A stretch of DNA of 21,306 bases from CAZCJU01 sp964498965 (GCA_964498965.1 CAZCJU010000024.1:1-21306); one strand, 5' to 3'. Shown: positions 7,764 through 18,103, counted from the first letter of the stretch. Numbers and translations: made by a program. Notes: generated by a model not told the origin, from the sequence alone.

Positions 7764-10700
7764 TTAATTTGCGGCAGTCAGAGGCTGACCGTTTTCGTCT
7801 ATCGCATATCCGTTTGCTTCATCGAACGTAAATGTCGTATCCGCATCGAACATACCGTTTGAATTTGCGGGGTTTACCGTGTATTTTCCGGTACGCATAG
7901 CGTAGGTATGGATAGAGAAGTAATAGTACTTGCCGTCGATCAGCTGTAAGCCCGCGGCTTTACTTCCGCTTTCGAGATAGTAATATGTATTGCCGTCCTC
8001 GGTCTTGAAGCCGGTTTTCTTCTCCGTTTCCGGTTCTGCCGCTCCCGTCGTTTCGTCGAAGAATAACGTCGTGTCCGCATCGAACATACCGTTTGAATTT
8101 GCGGGGTTTACCGTGTATTTTCCGGTACNNNNNNNNNNNNNNNNNNNNNNNNNNNNNNNNNNNNNNNNNNNNNNNNNNNNNNNNNNNNNNNNNNNNNNNN
8201 NNNNNNNNNNNNNNNNNNNNNNNNNNNNTCGAAGAATAACGTCGTGTCCGCATCGAACATACCGTTTGAATTTGCGGGGTTTATCGTGTATTTTCCGGTA
8301 CGCATAACTCCGTCATGTACCGAGAAATAATAGTATTTTTGATCTATCAAATACAGTCCCGTTGCCATTTCGCTGTTTCTGTAATATCTTGTACCGTCTT
8401 GACATTGTACGAATCCGTCTTTTTCGGGACCTTCGCCGAGGAAAATTCCGTCGTCATCGAATCTGTACAACGTCACTGCCGCACTGTAATTCAAGTAGCC
8501 GGCATACACGCCCGTTATTTTATTGCCGTTTCTGTCAAAGCCGTATGTATTGCCACCGATAGCCTTAAATATCAAGGTCGCACCGCCTGCGGGGCGAGCG
8601 TATTCCGGACCGAAATAGTATCTCGTGTATCCGTCCGCAGTGAACCACTGACCGTCGGTTATCTTTCCGTTCTCACCGAAGTCGTATGTTCTTCCGTCTA
8701 CCGTCTTTTTACCCGTATAAGCGGCGTTATCGTCGCCGAAATAATACCACGCCTCATCGATCAAGTACCAACCGTCGGTGAGATTTCCGTTAATGGCATA
8801 ATACCGTTTCCCGTTCATTTCGAACAGACCCGTAAACGTTGTAAAATCAGCTCTGAAGCTACAATTTTTGCAACCGATCTTACCGTTTTCGGTTTTAATG
8901 TATTCGTGATCTTCGCACAGCTCGCCATACGCCGTGTATTGATCTATTACAGTCTTAGTTCCATCCGCTTCGACACTGTATGCCGTGATCGTAATGTGTT
9001 TCCAATCTGCCTCGCAATCAAGATAAAGTGCACTGTAATCCTGATCGATCTTTGCGAAATTAAAATCGGCTCTGTTTACCGCCGCATAATTCACATTTCG
9101 ACTTTTTTCACCCAAGTCACCGCAAACGAAGTATACGACACCGTTTTTCTCGTCTACCGTTCCACCCACCATAGGCATGGTACGAGCGTACGAATGGTCA
9201 TGTCCCGAAAATACAAACTTAATACCTGCGGCTTCGGCGGCATCGGGAATCGACGTATGATATTTACTGCTGCCTCCGTTAGGATTTGTATAGTATGCGG
9301 GCTGATGTATTGTCAATACCTTCCATGTAGCATTGCTTTTCCGGGCATCCGCTATCAGCCATGTCAATGCTTCGTTGAGATCCGCACTCAAGCTTATGCT
9401 TGCAACATATACATCGCCGTGTTGTACGGAATAATAGTCCTTATTCCGCAACGCAAAGAACGTAGTTGCGGCATTGCCTTCGGAATCACCGTAATACTCA
9501 TGATTGCCCATTGTATGAATAAAGCTTATTCCCGCAAACGACGAGTTGAAAACGGAGTTGATCTGTTCCCACATAGCGGAATTTCCGCCGTTATCCACAT
9601 AGTCGCCGGTTTGAATGCCGAAATCCATACCTGCGGCGTTTTCCGCGATTTTCTTCAAAAGATTGATCGCATCCGCATCGGCACTGTCTTTACCCGTCAT
9701 CTGCGTATCGCCGACAACAATGAATTTTGTTGAATCGTCATTATCGGATTTTGTCTTGAACCGTGCGATCTCCGACCAATGACCTTCCTGACCGTCGCCG
9801 ATCCGATAACAATATTCGACACCCGACTTTAAGCCGTTAACGGATACCGTATTGATCAATCCGGCTGTATTATCGGTATAAAAAGCGTTCAAAACGCTAT
9901 TTCCCTCAACACTTGAGAAAACATATTCTCCGCTGTCATATGCCGTAGCTTCAACATATTCGATCACCGCTTTATTTTGAGCGAATGAAGGATTTGACAT
10001 CCAGCTTATATTGAAGGAATTGCTTAAATTTCCGACTGCGGTCAATTTTACGGCACTCGGAGTTCCGTTTACGTTACCGGTAGCTCCGACAACTCGAACG
10101 GTATATTTATACGATACATACTGTCCGTTTTTAACCTGCACATCAAGAGAAACGCCGGCGTTTGTGCTTACCGTTTTTGTCAACAGGACCTGACCGTTGG
10201 CATCGGTTTGACCTATCAATGTATCCGACTGTCCGCCGGTAATGATATAGACGTTTGAGCCGACGATGGGATTTCCCGCCTTGTCACAAACAGTCAAGCG
10301 TGTATTCGATCCCGAAATCGCAATTTCGGATTTGATCGTGCAGTTTGCGTCAACGGTCAGCTTCACTTTCGGTTGCGATGACGCATGTACCGCTTCGGGA
10401 TCCCATGTTGCTACCGCTTCCATATGTGTCACATAGTAAGTGAAGAAGTCTATGTCGGGATCGATCGTTCCCGGCACATCAAATGTGATAGTGGCAAGAA
10501 CTGCATTTTCGGGAGCTTCTCCCTCTCCGGTATATTTACCGGAAATATCGATCCGTGCGAGTTTAAAGCCGGTTTCGGACCAATCCACCTGCGAACCGGT
10601 CCAACCGTCGGCAAATGTTATAGTCGGCGTTCCGAAATCCGAATTGAGCTGGAGAATATCCATACCGAATTCCTTGACTTGACCGATGCTCTTAACATAA

Positions 10701-13393
10701 AGACTGTATTTGCCGCCCATAGATATCGTTTTGTCACCTTCCAAAACGATCGTAGCTGTTTTTTGCGATTTATCTTCCACACGGAAATAGCGTGTTTCCG
10801 TTGCGGCGTTCTGGAATCTGTCATACACCGTGATCTGCACCGAATGCAAACCGTTTGCCAATATTTGTTCCGTACGTGCCGAAAGGTCACCGCCGTCACC
10901 GCTGAAATTATATCCGTCTATCTGGAATTGCGTTGCCATTGCATTGATTCCGGATCGATTCACGCTCTCCGGGTCATTAAAGTATGCCCAAAACTCAACG
11001 TTTTTGCTGTCAATAATCGTCGGATTCGAAGAATCGGTGCTTAATTCAACGCCGTTTGCCGTAATTTTTGTGATCTCGGGATTAACAAGGTCATCGCTGT
11101 CGCTTCCGTAAACAAAGCGAATATTGTCCACATATACCGTGCCGTTATAACGTCCCGTCGAAAGAGAACTTGAGGGCTGATAAGAAATCCAAAATACGCC
11201 CATACCGGGGTATATGATCAGAGGATGCTCTTCGGTAATGCTCTGTACCGCCTTGTCGGGAAGAGTTGCGTAAACGTACTTCCACCCGGTCCAATTTATA
11301 ACATTATGACTTGAATCATTGTCCGGGGACAGATTACAATTGACCAGTGCATAATTGCTTCCGTTCCAATATCCGACATCGGTATAAATTCTGAAGCCTT
11401 GGGATTTTTCATCCGCATAGACCCACATTCCCACTTGCTTGGGAGAACCCGGGATCTCTATCGGATCTCCGCAGTATCGCACGTAATAGTTCGAGTTTGC
11501 CACGCCATCATATGACGCATAGTCATAATTAAGCTCCATGGCATATTCGCCGAATCTGACCTGTCCGCCTTGAGAAGCGTTGACCATGCGAACATTACCC
11601 ACCGCATATTTACTGATAGAGCCGTTCCACAGGTAAAAGCTGTAGCCGTCGGCGTTGAAAACATCCGATGCCGTAATACAGGTTGCGGACGATTGATTGT
11701 GATAGTTTCCGCCGAAAACGATCGGATAGCTCTCCGACGTGATCGTGCGATACGGCTGACCGCCGTTTGTCCAACGAGTGGAATTATAGAGAGGTATCGA
11801 TGTGGCTATGGGAGTATAGCCGACGTGTCCATCCTTTGTCAAGCCCCAATCGTAATGTGCCGCCGTCATGACCTTTCCGTTTTCATCGGGTTCAAAGTCA
11901 AATGATATGAACGGTGCTTTTCCGATCTCGACGGACACCGTTGCGGACAGCGACTTGTATTCTGCGGTTATTTCACCGAGCATTGTACTTGTACCGGAAC
12001 CGGCTGTAAAAATGTTCGCATTCATACTGCCGAATGCCGTGTCCGATATTCCGTCCGTTTTGCTCTTGATATTCCATACGAAATCGTTGTCGCCGTAGAA
12101 AACGTTTTTACCGTCTTTCATAACAACAAGACCGAGGTCACTCTTTTCCTCAAAATCGAGTGATACGGCACTTGAACCGAATGATATCGTATCGGGTTCG
12201 ACGATCTCGAATTCGGCGGTGCCGACTACATTACCGTCCACTGTCAATTCCGCAACCGCTTTTCCGCAATTTCCGCTCGGAATAAACCTCGCCGAAGCGT
12301 TGTTGCCGGAAACCATATTGTTAGAGATCGTTCCCATAGACTCATATCCGTCGGCAATACGCCACACGGCGTTTTCGGGAATACTTTCGGAAGCATTACC
12401 GGAGGAATCAATGCCCGTCGCCTCCAAAGAAACCACAGCCCCGGGCGTATAAAGATCGCCGTTGGGAGTAACAGACGCATGGTCAAATTCGCCGTCGGGC
12501 GTTGCGGTCGATAAAACGAGCAAAGCACCCAAGGTAGGACGCTCCGAGCCATCGGACGGTGCGTTTCTCACCGAATATGCAGACTCGCCTTCATGCTTTG
12601 AAATATATGTAGACGTACCGCCGCCGTCGCAGTTAACGGCTACCACACACCCCAAGTCAAGCATCGTTTGAGCCAACTCTCCCAACGTCATGCCGACATA
12701 CGCCGGTGCATTTCGGCCGTCGTTTACGACAAGCACCAATGTGCCGTCCTCTTTCAAGCCCATTGCGGTTCTCGGCGCACGCGATGCCGAATCGTGATTG
12801 GTTACGTCCTGAACGGATGCACCGTTTTTCACGAGCCAACCCATATTGGCGGTCACCGCCTGCCGTTCGGTTCCGTCAAGCGGCACCGTACCCTCTCGGA
12901 TCTCGTATTTACCGTCCTCGGTTAATACAAGATAACCGTAGTTTGTCAACTCTTCATGGTATTTGATTCCGTTTATTACCAGCATACCTACCGGTTCGTT
13001 ACTGCTGAAGCGGAGATTACAGTTGATACCTCCGACAACATTTACGCCGAAATTTTCTTCGGCGGCAGCCGCCTGCTGTGTAAGTGTTTGCGTACCCCAT
13101 GTATTACCGTCTTGATTACGGTAGCTTGCCATAACCGTCGCAAATCGGTTATCTGCGTCGACCTGCATCACGTGGATTCGGTTTCTGTTTTGCCCCGTTG
13201 CATCATTCAGAATAATGGCTTGCTCGGTAATACCCGGAGCAATCGCATATTCTTTTTGTGATATAACGATGTTGTACTGATCGTTGCCGGTATCAAATTC
13301 GATAATTGTTGCCAATATGTTGAACGGCAGTGTCACCGTCAGCATACTCAACAGCAATACAGCGGCAAGAATGCGAAAAACTGGTTTTTTCAT
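7764..13393 (-). CDS. Secreted phosphodiester glycosidase / metallophosphatase with cell-wall-binding repeats (interrupted by assembly gap)
   Basis: A giant secreted protein. Its ATG is preceded by AAAGG, and residues 1-30 are a signal peptide. About 50-300 is a phosphodiester glycosidase (NAGPA/DUF2233) domain with the hallmark VNCDGGGTSTYI near 250. Ig-like segments and a beta-sandwich, possibly carbohydrate-binding, region (about 500-780) follow, then a cohesin-like module (878-1015) and a fibronectin-III/purple-acid-phosphatase N-terminal domain (1109-1215). About 1222-1480 is a metallophosphatase with GDTQ, GDYVDNG, GNHEYYG and GHDHSYAR metal-site motifs. A C-x2-H-x11-C-x2-C cluster and aromatic cell-wall-binding repeats (YYYF, WYLID, TGKYT) complete it. 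NAGPA enzymes cleave sugar-1-phosphate diesters; the phosphatase could remove the exposed phosphate (inferred). One hundred N inside the repeats break the apparent frame: the sequence before the gap and the 7764-8087 tail are one gene. If the contig ends overlap by their shared 73 bp, the protein is 1818 residues and in frame. It sits between licD and the flippase. Confidence 0.85.
7822..8301 (-). repeat. Near-identical DNA repeats encoding cell-wall-binding units, flanking the gap
   Basis: A 73-bp segment occurs at 7822-7894, 8056-8128 and 8229-8301. The last two differ at one base; the first shares an uninterrupted 54-bp core with the second (7841-7894 and 8075-8128). Each encodes MRTGKYT(V/I)NPANSNG followed by MFDADTT. 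The copies at 7822 and 8056 are 234 bp apart, so the full unit is 78 residues. Such identity suggests recent duplication or gene conversion, and it explains the assembly break. Confidence 0.85.
8129..8228. other. Assembly gap (100 N)
   Basis: Exactly 100 N, the usual placeholder for a gap of unknown size. It begins at the end of one 73-bp repeat copy and ends at the start of the next. The true content could be a negative overlap (one shared copy), about 161 bases if the 234-bp period holds, or several extra units. It artificially shifts the reading frame of the hydrolase. Confidence 0.98.
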
Positions 13394-13465
13394 GTACTGA
13401 ACCTTTCTTTTTTATTTTATATCATCGCCGAGCGGCGAAAATACCTTTGATCATCGTTTCGATCA

Positions 13466-14323
13466 TCATTTATTTGTCCGATTTTTTACGATCGCTCTAC
13501 TGCGTTTCGAACGACCTATATAATCCGTATACGGCCTTTCGAGATCTACGATCTCGGTATAATGGTGTCCTCTTTGCTGCTCTTTCGGCAGCTCTGCACG
13601 CCAATTCCCGTACTTTTGCGTCAGGTACTCGTCGTATTTTTCGGGAACACGGACTTTAAGTCCCTCGAAGCTTGCCCACGCTCCGTCGCCGTACTGTGTC
13701 CGAGGGGCATACTCCAGCTTTTCCTGCCAATTCCCGTGATTGCAAATGATCTCCGAGCCTTGTGCCGGGTATTCGGAAACGGCTTTTGTATATTCCTCTA
13801 TGATATCGGCTGTTTTTCTGTGATACCCGCAGACACGTCTTAACATCATTCCCAAAACGGCTTTTCGGCTTCTCGGCAAGCGAAACACACACGAGAGCTT
13901 TTTGCGGCACGACGCTTTTATTTTTTCCAGCCGTTGCCGCTCCTCTTCGTTTTCGGGATATCCGTCGAGCGGGAACACATCGATATACACGCCGTGATTC
14001 ATATTCAAGCTCGCCGTACTTTTTTCGATATAAGCGGTGTTTACATTTCTTATTTTACCGAAAATATACGGATATTTCGGATCTGTACGGTGATTTTGCA
14101 AAAAAAGGTGTTTCGGCAGCAGTTTTTGTGCTTCGGAAATAAAGATCTCGTAATCTTCTCGAAACAGGCCGATATCCGCATCGTCGTCCCACGGAATGAA
14201 GCCGCCGTATTTCACCGCACCGAGTGCCGAGCCGCAAACGAGATAATAACGCAGGTCAAGTTCGTCGCAAATGCGAACGACCTCCTTCATCATTTCAAAT
14301 TCAAGCTTTTGCAGTTCCGTCAT
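13466..14323 (-). CDS. LicD-family phosphotransferase
   Basis: This 285-residue cytoplasmic protein has the LicD/fukutin-type nucleotidyltransferase signature near residues 31-51: CGSALGAVKYGG, then IPWDDDADIG, with the acidic metal-binding residues D46-D48 and D50. GVYIDVFPLDGYP follows at about 130-145. LicD enzymes transfer phosphocholine or another phospho-alcohol/phospho-sugar from a nucleotide donor to surface glycans or teichoic acids. The donor here is unknown, and no choline uptake or activation genes (licA, licB, licC) are in the window. The ATG overlaps the stop of the preceding glycosyltransferase (ATGA), with GGGGAG about 8 bases upstream, so the genes are translationally coupled. 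The 72-bp spacer to the giant hydrolase contains a GATCATC direct repeat and a tiny CGCCG/CGGCG hairpin. Confidence 0.9.
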   Translation of the reverse strand: MTELQKLEFEMMKEVVRICDELDLRYYLVCGSALGAVKYGGFIPWDDDADIGLFREDYEIFISEAQKLLPKHLFLQNHRTDPKYPYIFGKIRNVNTAYIEKSTASLNMNHGVYIDVFPLDGYPENEEERQRLEKIKASCRKKLSCVFRLPRSRKAVLGMMLRRVCGYHRKTADIIEEYTKAVSEYPAQGSEIICNHGNWQEKLEYAPRTQYGDGAWASFEGLKVRVPEKYDEYLTQKYGNWRAELPKEQQRGHHYTEIVDLERPYTDYIGRSKRSRAIVKNRTNK

Positions 14324-15522
14324 TTTGTAAGCTCCCCGTAAAGCGTTATGTATTCATTAAATCTTGCATTTCGGTCGAATTGCTTTGCCCGTTCGACGCA
14401 GGAGTCGGAGGAATACGGTTTTTTTTCGCAAATTCGGATTATTTCCTTTTCCGTCGAATCGATATCGCCCTTTTCGACCGCACAGCCGCAGGTATCGTTC
14501 GGTATTTCAAAACTGCCGCCCGTCAAAAAAGTAAGCACGGGCGTACCGCAGGCGAGGGATTCCATATTGACGGTCGGATAATTCTCTTCTCTCGTGGGAT
14601 TTACGAAAACGTCCGCCGCCGTATATATCTCCGCAAGCTCCGACCTGTCATGCGTTCTGTGAACCGAAATAATGCACTCGGGCAGTTGTTCATCGACTGT
14701 ATCGTCCGTGCCGACCAGAACGATTCGATATTTTTCGGGATCGAGCCTGTGTGCCAGTTCGATAAACACGTCCAAGCCCTTTCTTCTTTCCCAGCCGAAA
14801 GCCACGCCAAGCACTATATATTTATTTTCCGCACCGCATTTTCGGCGAAAATCGCTCGGTGTCGGTTTAAAAACGGACAGGTCGATACCGTTATTGATTA
14901 CCCTGACGGGATAAGCCTTGAGAAACGACTGTTTCACAAGTCCCGCAAGCCATTCGGACGGTGTCACGAGCGTCATGTTTTTTACGCCCGTAAACCATTT
15001 TTTCTTCAATTTATACATGAATTTCGAATTATCGAACAGGCTTTTGGGGTATTCGAGATGTTGAGGGCAGGCGTAACAGCCGTTTTTCCATTTATCGCAC
15101 TTGACGATATCGAAATAAGAGCAATGACCGGTGAAGCTCCAGCAATCATGCAACGTCCAAACGATCGGGATATTTTTCTTTTTTATATAGCGGAACAGCA
15201 ATGGCAGATCGATATAGCTACCGTGAATATTATGCAGATTAACGATCGTCGGTTTTATTTTGTTCAGCTTGCGAAGCAACTTCAGTGTCGCAAACGCCGA
15301 AAAACAGCCGTGAAAGCCCGTAACAAGCTCGACACGGGCAATCGTTTTCCCGAAAAAGCGACTGCCGATAAGCAGATCGTCGTCTGCCGTAACGGTATTG
15401 AACGCGGTATCGGGGAATGCCAGGCGACACTCATGTCCCGCCGCCCGTGCGCTTTGCTGTATTCCCTTTATGATATTTCCGGTGCTTGAAAAATTGCCCA
15501 AGTTAATTTCAATTATCGTCAT
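14320..15522 (-). CDS. Glycosyltransferase family 4 (WcaC-like)
   Basis: A 400-residue GT-B-fold retaining glycosyltransferase. The N-terminal half has the acceptor-side signature WTLHDCWSFTGHC followed by paired cysteines (CDKWKNGCYACP), typical of the colanic-acid WcaC-like branch. The C-terminal half has the donor-binding motif EENYPTVNMESLACGTPV (about 315-332), with the E-x7-E pair of GT4 enzymes. It would add one sugar to the lipid-linked repeat unit on the cytoplasmic side; neither sugar nor linkage can be predicted. Its start overlaps the end of the polymerase gene by 14 bases and its stop overlaps licD by 4. Confidence 0.9.
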   Translation of the reverse strand: MTIIEINLGNFSSTGNIIKGIQQSARAAGHECRLAFPDTAFNTVTADDDLLIGSRFFGKTIARVELVTGFHGCFSAFATLKLLRKLNKIKPTIVNLHNIHGSYIDLPLLFRYIKKKNIPIVWTLHDCWSFTGHCSYFDIVKCDKWKNGCYACPQHLEYPKSLFDNSKFMYKLKKKWFTGVKNMTLVTPSEWLAGLVKQSFLKAYPVRVINNGIDLSVFKPTPSDFRRKCGAENKYIVLGVAFGWERRKGLDVFIELAHRLDPEKYRIVLVGTDDTVDEQLPECIISVHRTHDRSELAEIYTAADVFVNPTREENYPTVNMESLACGTPVLTFLTGGSFEIPNDTCGCAVEKGDIDSTEKEIIRICEKKPYSSDSCVERAKQFDRNARFNEYITLYGELTK

Positions 15523-16798
15523 TATCGTTTTCGAGCTTTGTCGTCCTTTCGCAAAATTCTTCGGTTTTGACCTCGTTAAGGCACATAAACGGGATAATGA
15601 CGATCAACACCAGCATAGTTTGCGCCCAAGCCGATGTATTCAGCAGGCTCATGATGATGTAGAAATTAAACACTGTGCGATATATTTTTGCCGCTTTGCC
15701 CGACAATTTCGACCTGATGTATTTGCCGAAGCAGAGTACGGCGAAAATAAAGAACACGAAAAGTATTCCGTAATTTGCAAAGCCGTCCAATATCTCGGAA
15801 TGTCCTCCCGCCGTTACCGATTTGTTCCACAATGCACCCATTCCGAACGATTTCCGAAATGCCGTAATGGAGGTCAGATACTTTTCCGCTCTTATCATTA
15901 TATCCGTTTCCGCACTCAGCTGACCGCCGAGAAACAGCAGTCGCATTTCCTCCAGCCGCTGATTGACCGCCTCGCCGAAAAAGCCCGTATCGATGATCAG
16001 CTTGAACAGGCTCGGCAGAAGCAACGGCAACGCCGCCGCAACCATTATTACGGCAACGACAGCCGCCGCTCTTTTGACACTGTTTTGCTTTTTATAATAA
16101 TTTGTCAAAACGACATACAGGATACCCGCAAACAGCAATATGATGCTCAGCATAAACTGGGCTTTAACTATCAATGTGCAATAAACGACGAGTACCAACA
16201 CACGGGAAGCTCTTTTATTTTTATCCGCACATATAAATGCCGTCAATGCGACCGAGCCGAGTACCAGCCCGTATATTCCGCCGAAAGAAATTATTCCGCC
16301 TATATCGGCAAGATCCGCATCCTCGTAAAAAGAGCCTGTGGACATATATCTCGACAAAAACGGGTCATTATCCAATCTATACACGGTATATACGGACGAA
16401 ACGATCGTATCCAAGCTCCAAATCGCAACGATCGCAGCTCTGTCATTCGCATATTCGATATCCGAGTACGCCGTAAACACAAGCATGAAAAACATTATAA
16501 AAATGTCGTTATTCAAAGACGTTTTAAGCGTGGTGATGTTATCTCCCAATCCAAACAGGCTCAAAAGCAAGAGAAATACGATCACTGCGAGCATGGGTAC
16601 AAGCGTCAATATTCCGGACAGCTTAAGCTTTCGCTTTTCATACGCATACAGCAAGATCCACGCCGCAGTCGCAAGCACTACCGTAGGCAATACAAAGGAC
16701 AGATGCTTTATAAATCCCATTGTACAGGAATTGAAATACAGTATCGGGATCATCACCAACAGCGTTGATAATGAGAATTTTCGACTGTTTATTTTCAT
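15509..16798 (-). CDS. Wzy-like polysaccharide polymerase (multi-pass membrane protein)
   Basis: This 429-residue protein has about 10 hydrophobic segments, including two around residues 25-70, a paired stretch at 225-265 and a last helix near residue 400. There is a larger soluble loop at about 270-330, as in Wzy and O-antigen ligase proteins. These families conserve little sequence, so the call rests on topology and on the position among glycosyltransferases and a flippase. It would join flipped repeat units on the outer face of the membrane. The ATG has GAGG about 9 bases upstream. It is the only gene in the biosynthetic stretch not overlapping its upstream neighbour (75-bp spacer). Confidence 0.75.
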   Translation of the reverse strand: MKINSRKFSLSTLLVMIPILYFNSCTMGFIKHLSFVLPTVVLATAAWILLYAYEKRKLKLSGILTLVPMLAVIVFLLLLSLFGLGDNITTLKTSLNNDIFIMFFMLVFTAYSDIEYANDRAAIVAIWSLDTIVSSVYTVYRLDNDPFLSRYMSTGSFYEDADLADIGGIISFGGIYGLVLGSVALTAFICADKNKRASRVLVLVVYCTLIVKAQFMLSIILLFAGILYVVLTNYYKKQNSVKRAAAVVAVIMVAAALPLLLPSLFKLIIDTGFFGEAVNQRLEEMRLLFLGGQLSAETDIMIRAEKYLTSITAFRKSFGMGALWNKSVTAGGHSEILDGFANYGILFVFFIFAVLCFGKYIRSKLSGKAAKIYRTVFNFYIIMSLLNTSAWAQTMLVLIVIIPFMCLNEVKTEEFCERTTKLENDNDDN

Positions 16799-16873
16799 TA
16801 TTATGTTTTCCTCTTTATCACATTACCGTTTTGACGGCTTCGCGAAAATCAAGGCGGTCATTCCGTACGGCAT

Positions 16874-18103
16874 TCAGTTCCTACGGTGCTTTTTCTTGCG
16901 TAATTCATCGCACAGCCCGATCTCTTTTTTCATCTGAACAATGTTGCTCTTCTCACAGAGTGCGAATCGCTTCGCCCTTTTTCCCTTTTCCTCCAACACC
17001 TCGGCGGGAAGCTCGAGCAGCTCACGCATTTTTCTTCCGAGGCTGTCCGCATCGTTTTCTTCGAAAAAGAAAATGTACTGCCGGTATTCTGACGGTATTC
17101 CCGCCAGCCTCGAAGAAAGAACGGGCGTGCCGGACGCCATATACTCCAGCGTTTTCGACGGGAATGAGTATTTTGTATATTCTCCGTCCGTCGGTCGCGG
17201 ATTGACAAGCAGTGTTGCGTTAAGTTCCGCCTCGACGATCTCCGCATTCGGGCAGTTTCCGTGATAAATTATGTTTTTATTTGTTCGGCAAAGCGTGCGA
17301 AGCTCGTCCTCATAATCGCCGATACCGTATATATGCAGCTCTTCTCCGTCCTTTGCGTATTTCGCGAACGCCCTGCACAGTGTTTCTATGCCGTATATTT
17401 TCATCAGCGAGCCGGCATACATGACAATACGACGTTCTTCCGCAAACGGTTCGTGCTTTGCGTTTTCCATTGCGGAATCCGTATGCCCCTCAAGTACGAT
17501 ATACGGCTTGACGCTCGGCTTGACGCTCGGCTTGACGCTCGGCTTGACATTCATATCTTTGCTTTTGTTTATTTCGTTGTTCATTTGTTCGGTAAGAAAA
17601 ACGTACCCGTCCGCAGCACGAATGACACATTCGTTGATCTTTTGCTTTACGGCACTTTCGGAAACTGCCTGAAATCTCGGTAGGTCCGTAACGACGCCCA
17701 GCTTCGGAATGCCTCTCAGCTTTGCGGCGAAGGTCGCTCCGATCGATGCGGAAACGACCAGCACATCGTACACAAGTACGGAATCATTCGGGGCGAAAAG
17801 CGTTTTTATAAAGCCCTGCACGATATTGAACGGATCCTTCAGCACGGGCAAGTTCAGCTGCGTCATGTAGTGCGTTTTTACGTCGTTGCACTTCGTCGTG
17901 TATCCGTGAAGCAGCTTTCGCCGAAAAATACCGCGATTGATCGGTACTACCGACAGCACTTCGATCTCCGTTCCGTTTTTCGCTATTCCGTCGATCGACA
18001 GCGTATGGTATTTGCTTGCGGCATAAGGAAGCACACTCTTGCCGCCGAAATATCTGTTAAGACATTCTTCATCGAACACGGAAGCGAGATACAGTATCCT
18101 CAT
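16874..18103 (-). CDS. Glycosyltransferase family 4 with KPSV tandem repeat in the linker
   Basis: A 409-residue GT-B glycosyltransferase. The C-terminal donor domain begins with RRIVMYAGSLMKIYGIETL and contains SFPSKTLEYMASGTPVLSS (about 312-330), followed by AGIPSEY, the usual GT4 donor site. Between the two Rossmann halves, at about 185-200, lies the repeat KPSVKPSVKPSVKPYI, encoded by a 12-bp tandem repeat. GT-B enzymes normally have a short linker here, so the repeat is probably a variable-length hinge. The start overlaps the stop of the previous glycosyltransferase by 4 bases. Sugar specificity is unknown. Confidence 0.88.
   Translation of the reverse strand: MRILYLASVFDEECLNRYFGGKSVLPYAASKYHTLSIDGIAKNGTEIEVLSVVPINRGIFRRKLLHGYTTKCNDVKTHYMTQLNLPVLKDPFNIVQGFIKTLFAPNDSVLVYDVLVVSASIGATFAAKLRGIPKLGVVTDLPRFQAVSESAVKQKINECVIRAADGYVFLTEQMNNEINKSKDMNVKPSVKPSVKPSVKPYIVLEGHTDSAMENAKHEPFAEERRIVMYAGSLMKIYGIETLCRAFAKYAKDGEELHIYGIGDYEDELRTLCRTNKNIIYHGNCPNAEIVEAELNATLLVNPRPTDGEYTKYSFPSKTLEYMASGTPVLSSRLAGIPSEYRQYIFFFEENDADSLGRKMRELLELPAEVLEEKGKRAKRFALCEKSNIVQMKKEIGLCDELRKKKHRRN
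17504..17548 (-). repeat. 12-bp in-frame tandem repeat (Lys-Pro-Ser-Val)
   Basis: CGGCTTGACGCT occurs at 17504-17515, 17516-17527 and 17528-17539, followed by a partial fourth copy (17540-17548). Copies are identical. Because the unit is 12 bp, gain or loss of copies keeps the glycosyltransferase frame and only changes the length of the linker between its two domains. Confidence 0.9.

Noticed and set aside
7764..8087. A separate small gene for a 107-residue cell-wall-binding protein
   Set aside because: It starts mid-repeat with no ribosome binding site and is the C-terminal end of the giant hydrolase; the arbitrary 100-N gap shifts the frame.
8315..9733. Long plus-strand open frame of 472 codons
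   Set aside because: It lies antisense to the phosphatase and repeat part of the hydrolase, which has clear motifs; the plus-strand translation resembles no protein family.
13394..13465. Terminator after licD from the CGCCG/CGGCG hairpin
   Set aside because: The stem is very short with almost no loop, and no T run follows on the minus strand.
14224..16768. Plus-strand frames of 421 and 456 codons
   Set aside because: Both mirror the GT4 glycosyltransferase and the polymerase in composition and have no domain pattern or ribosome binding site.
17504..17548. CRISPR-like repeat
   Set aside because: Units are contiguous 12-mers without spacers, inside a coding sequence.
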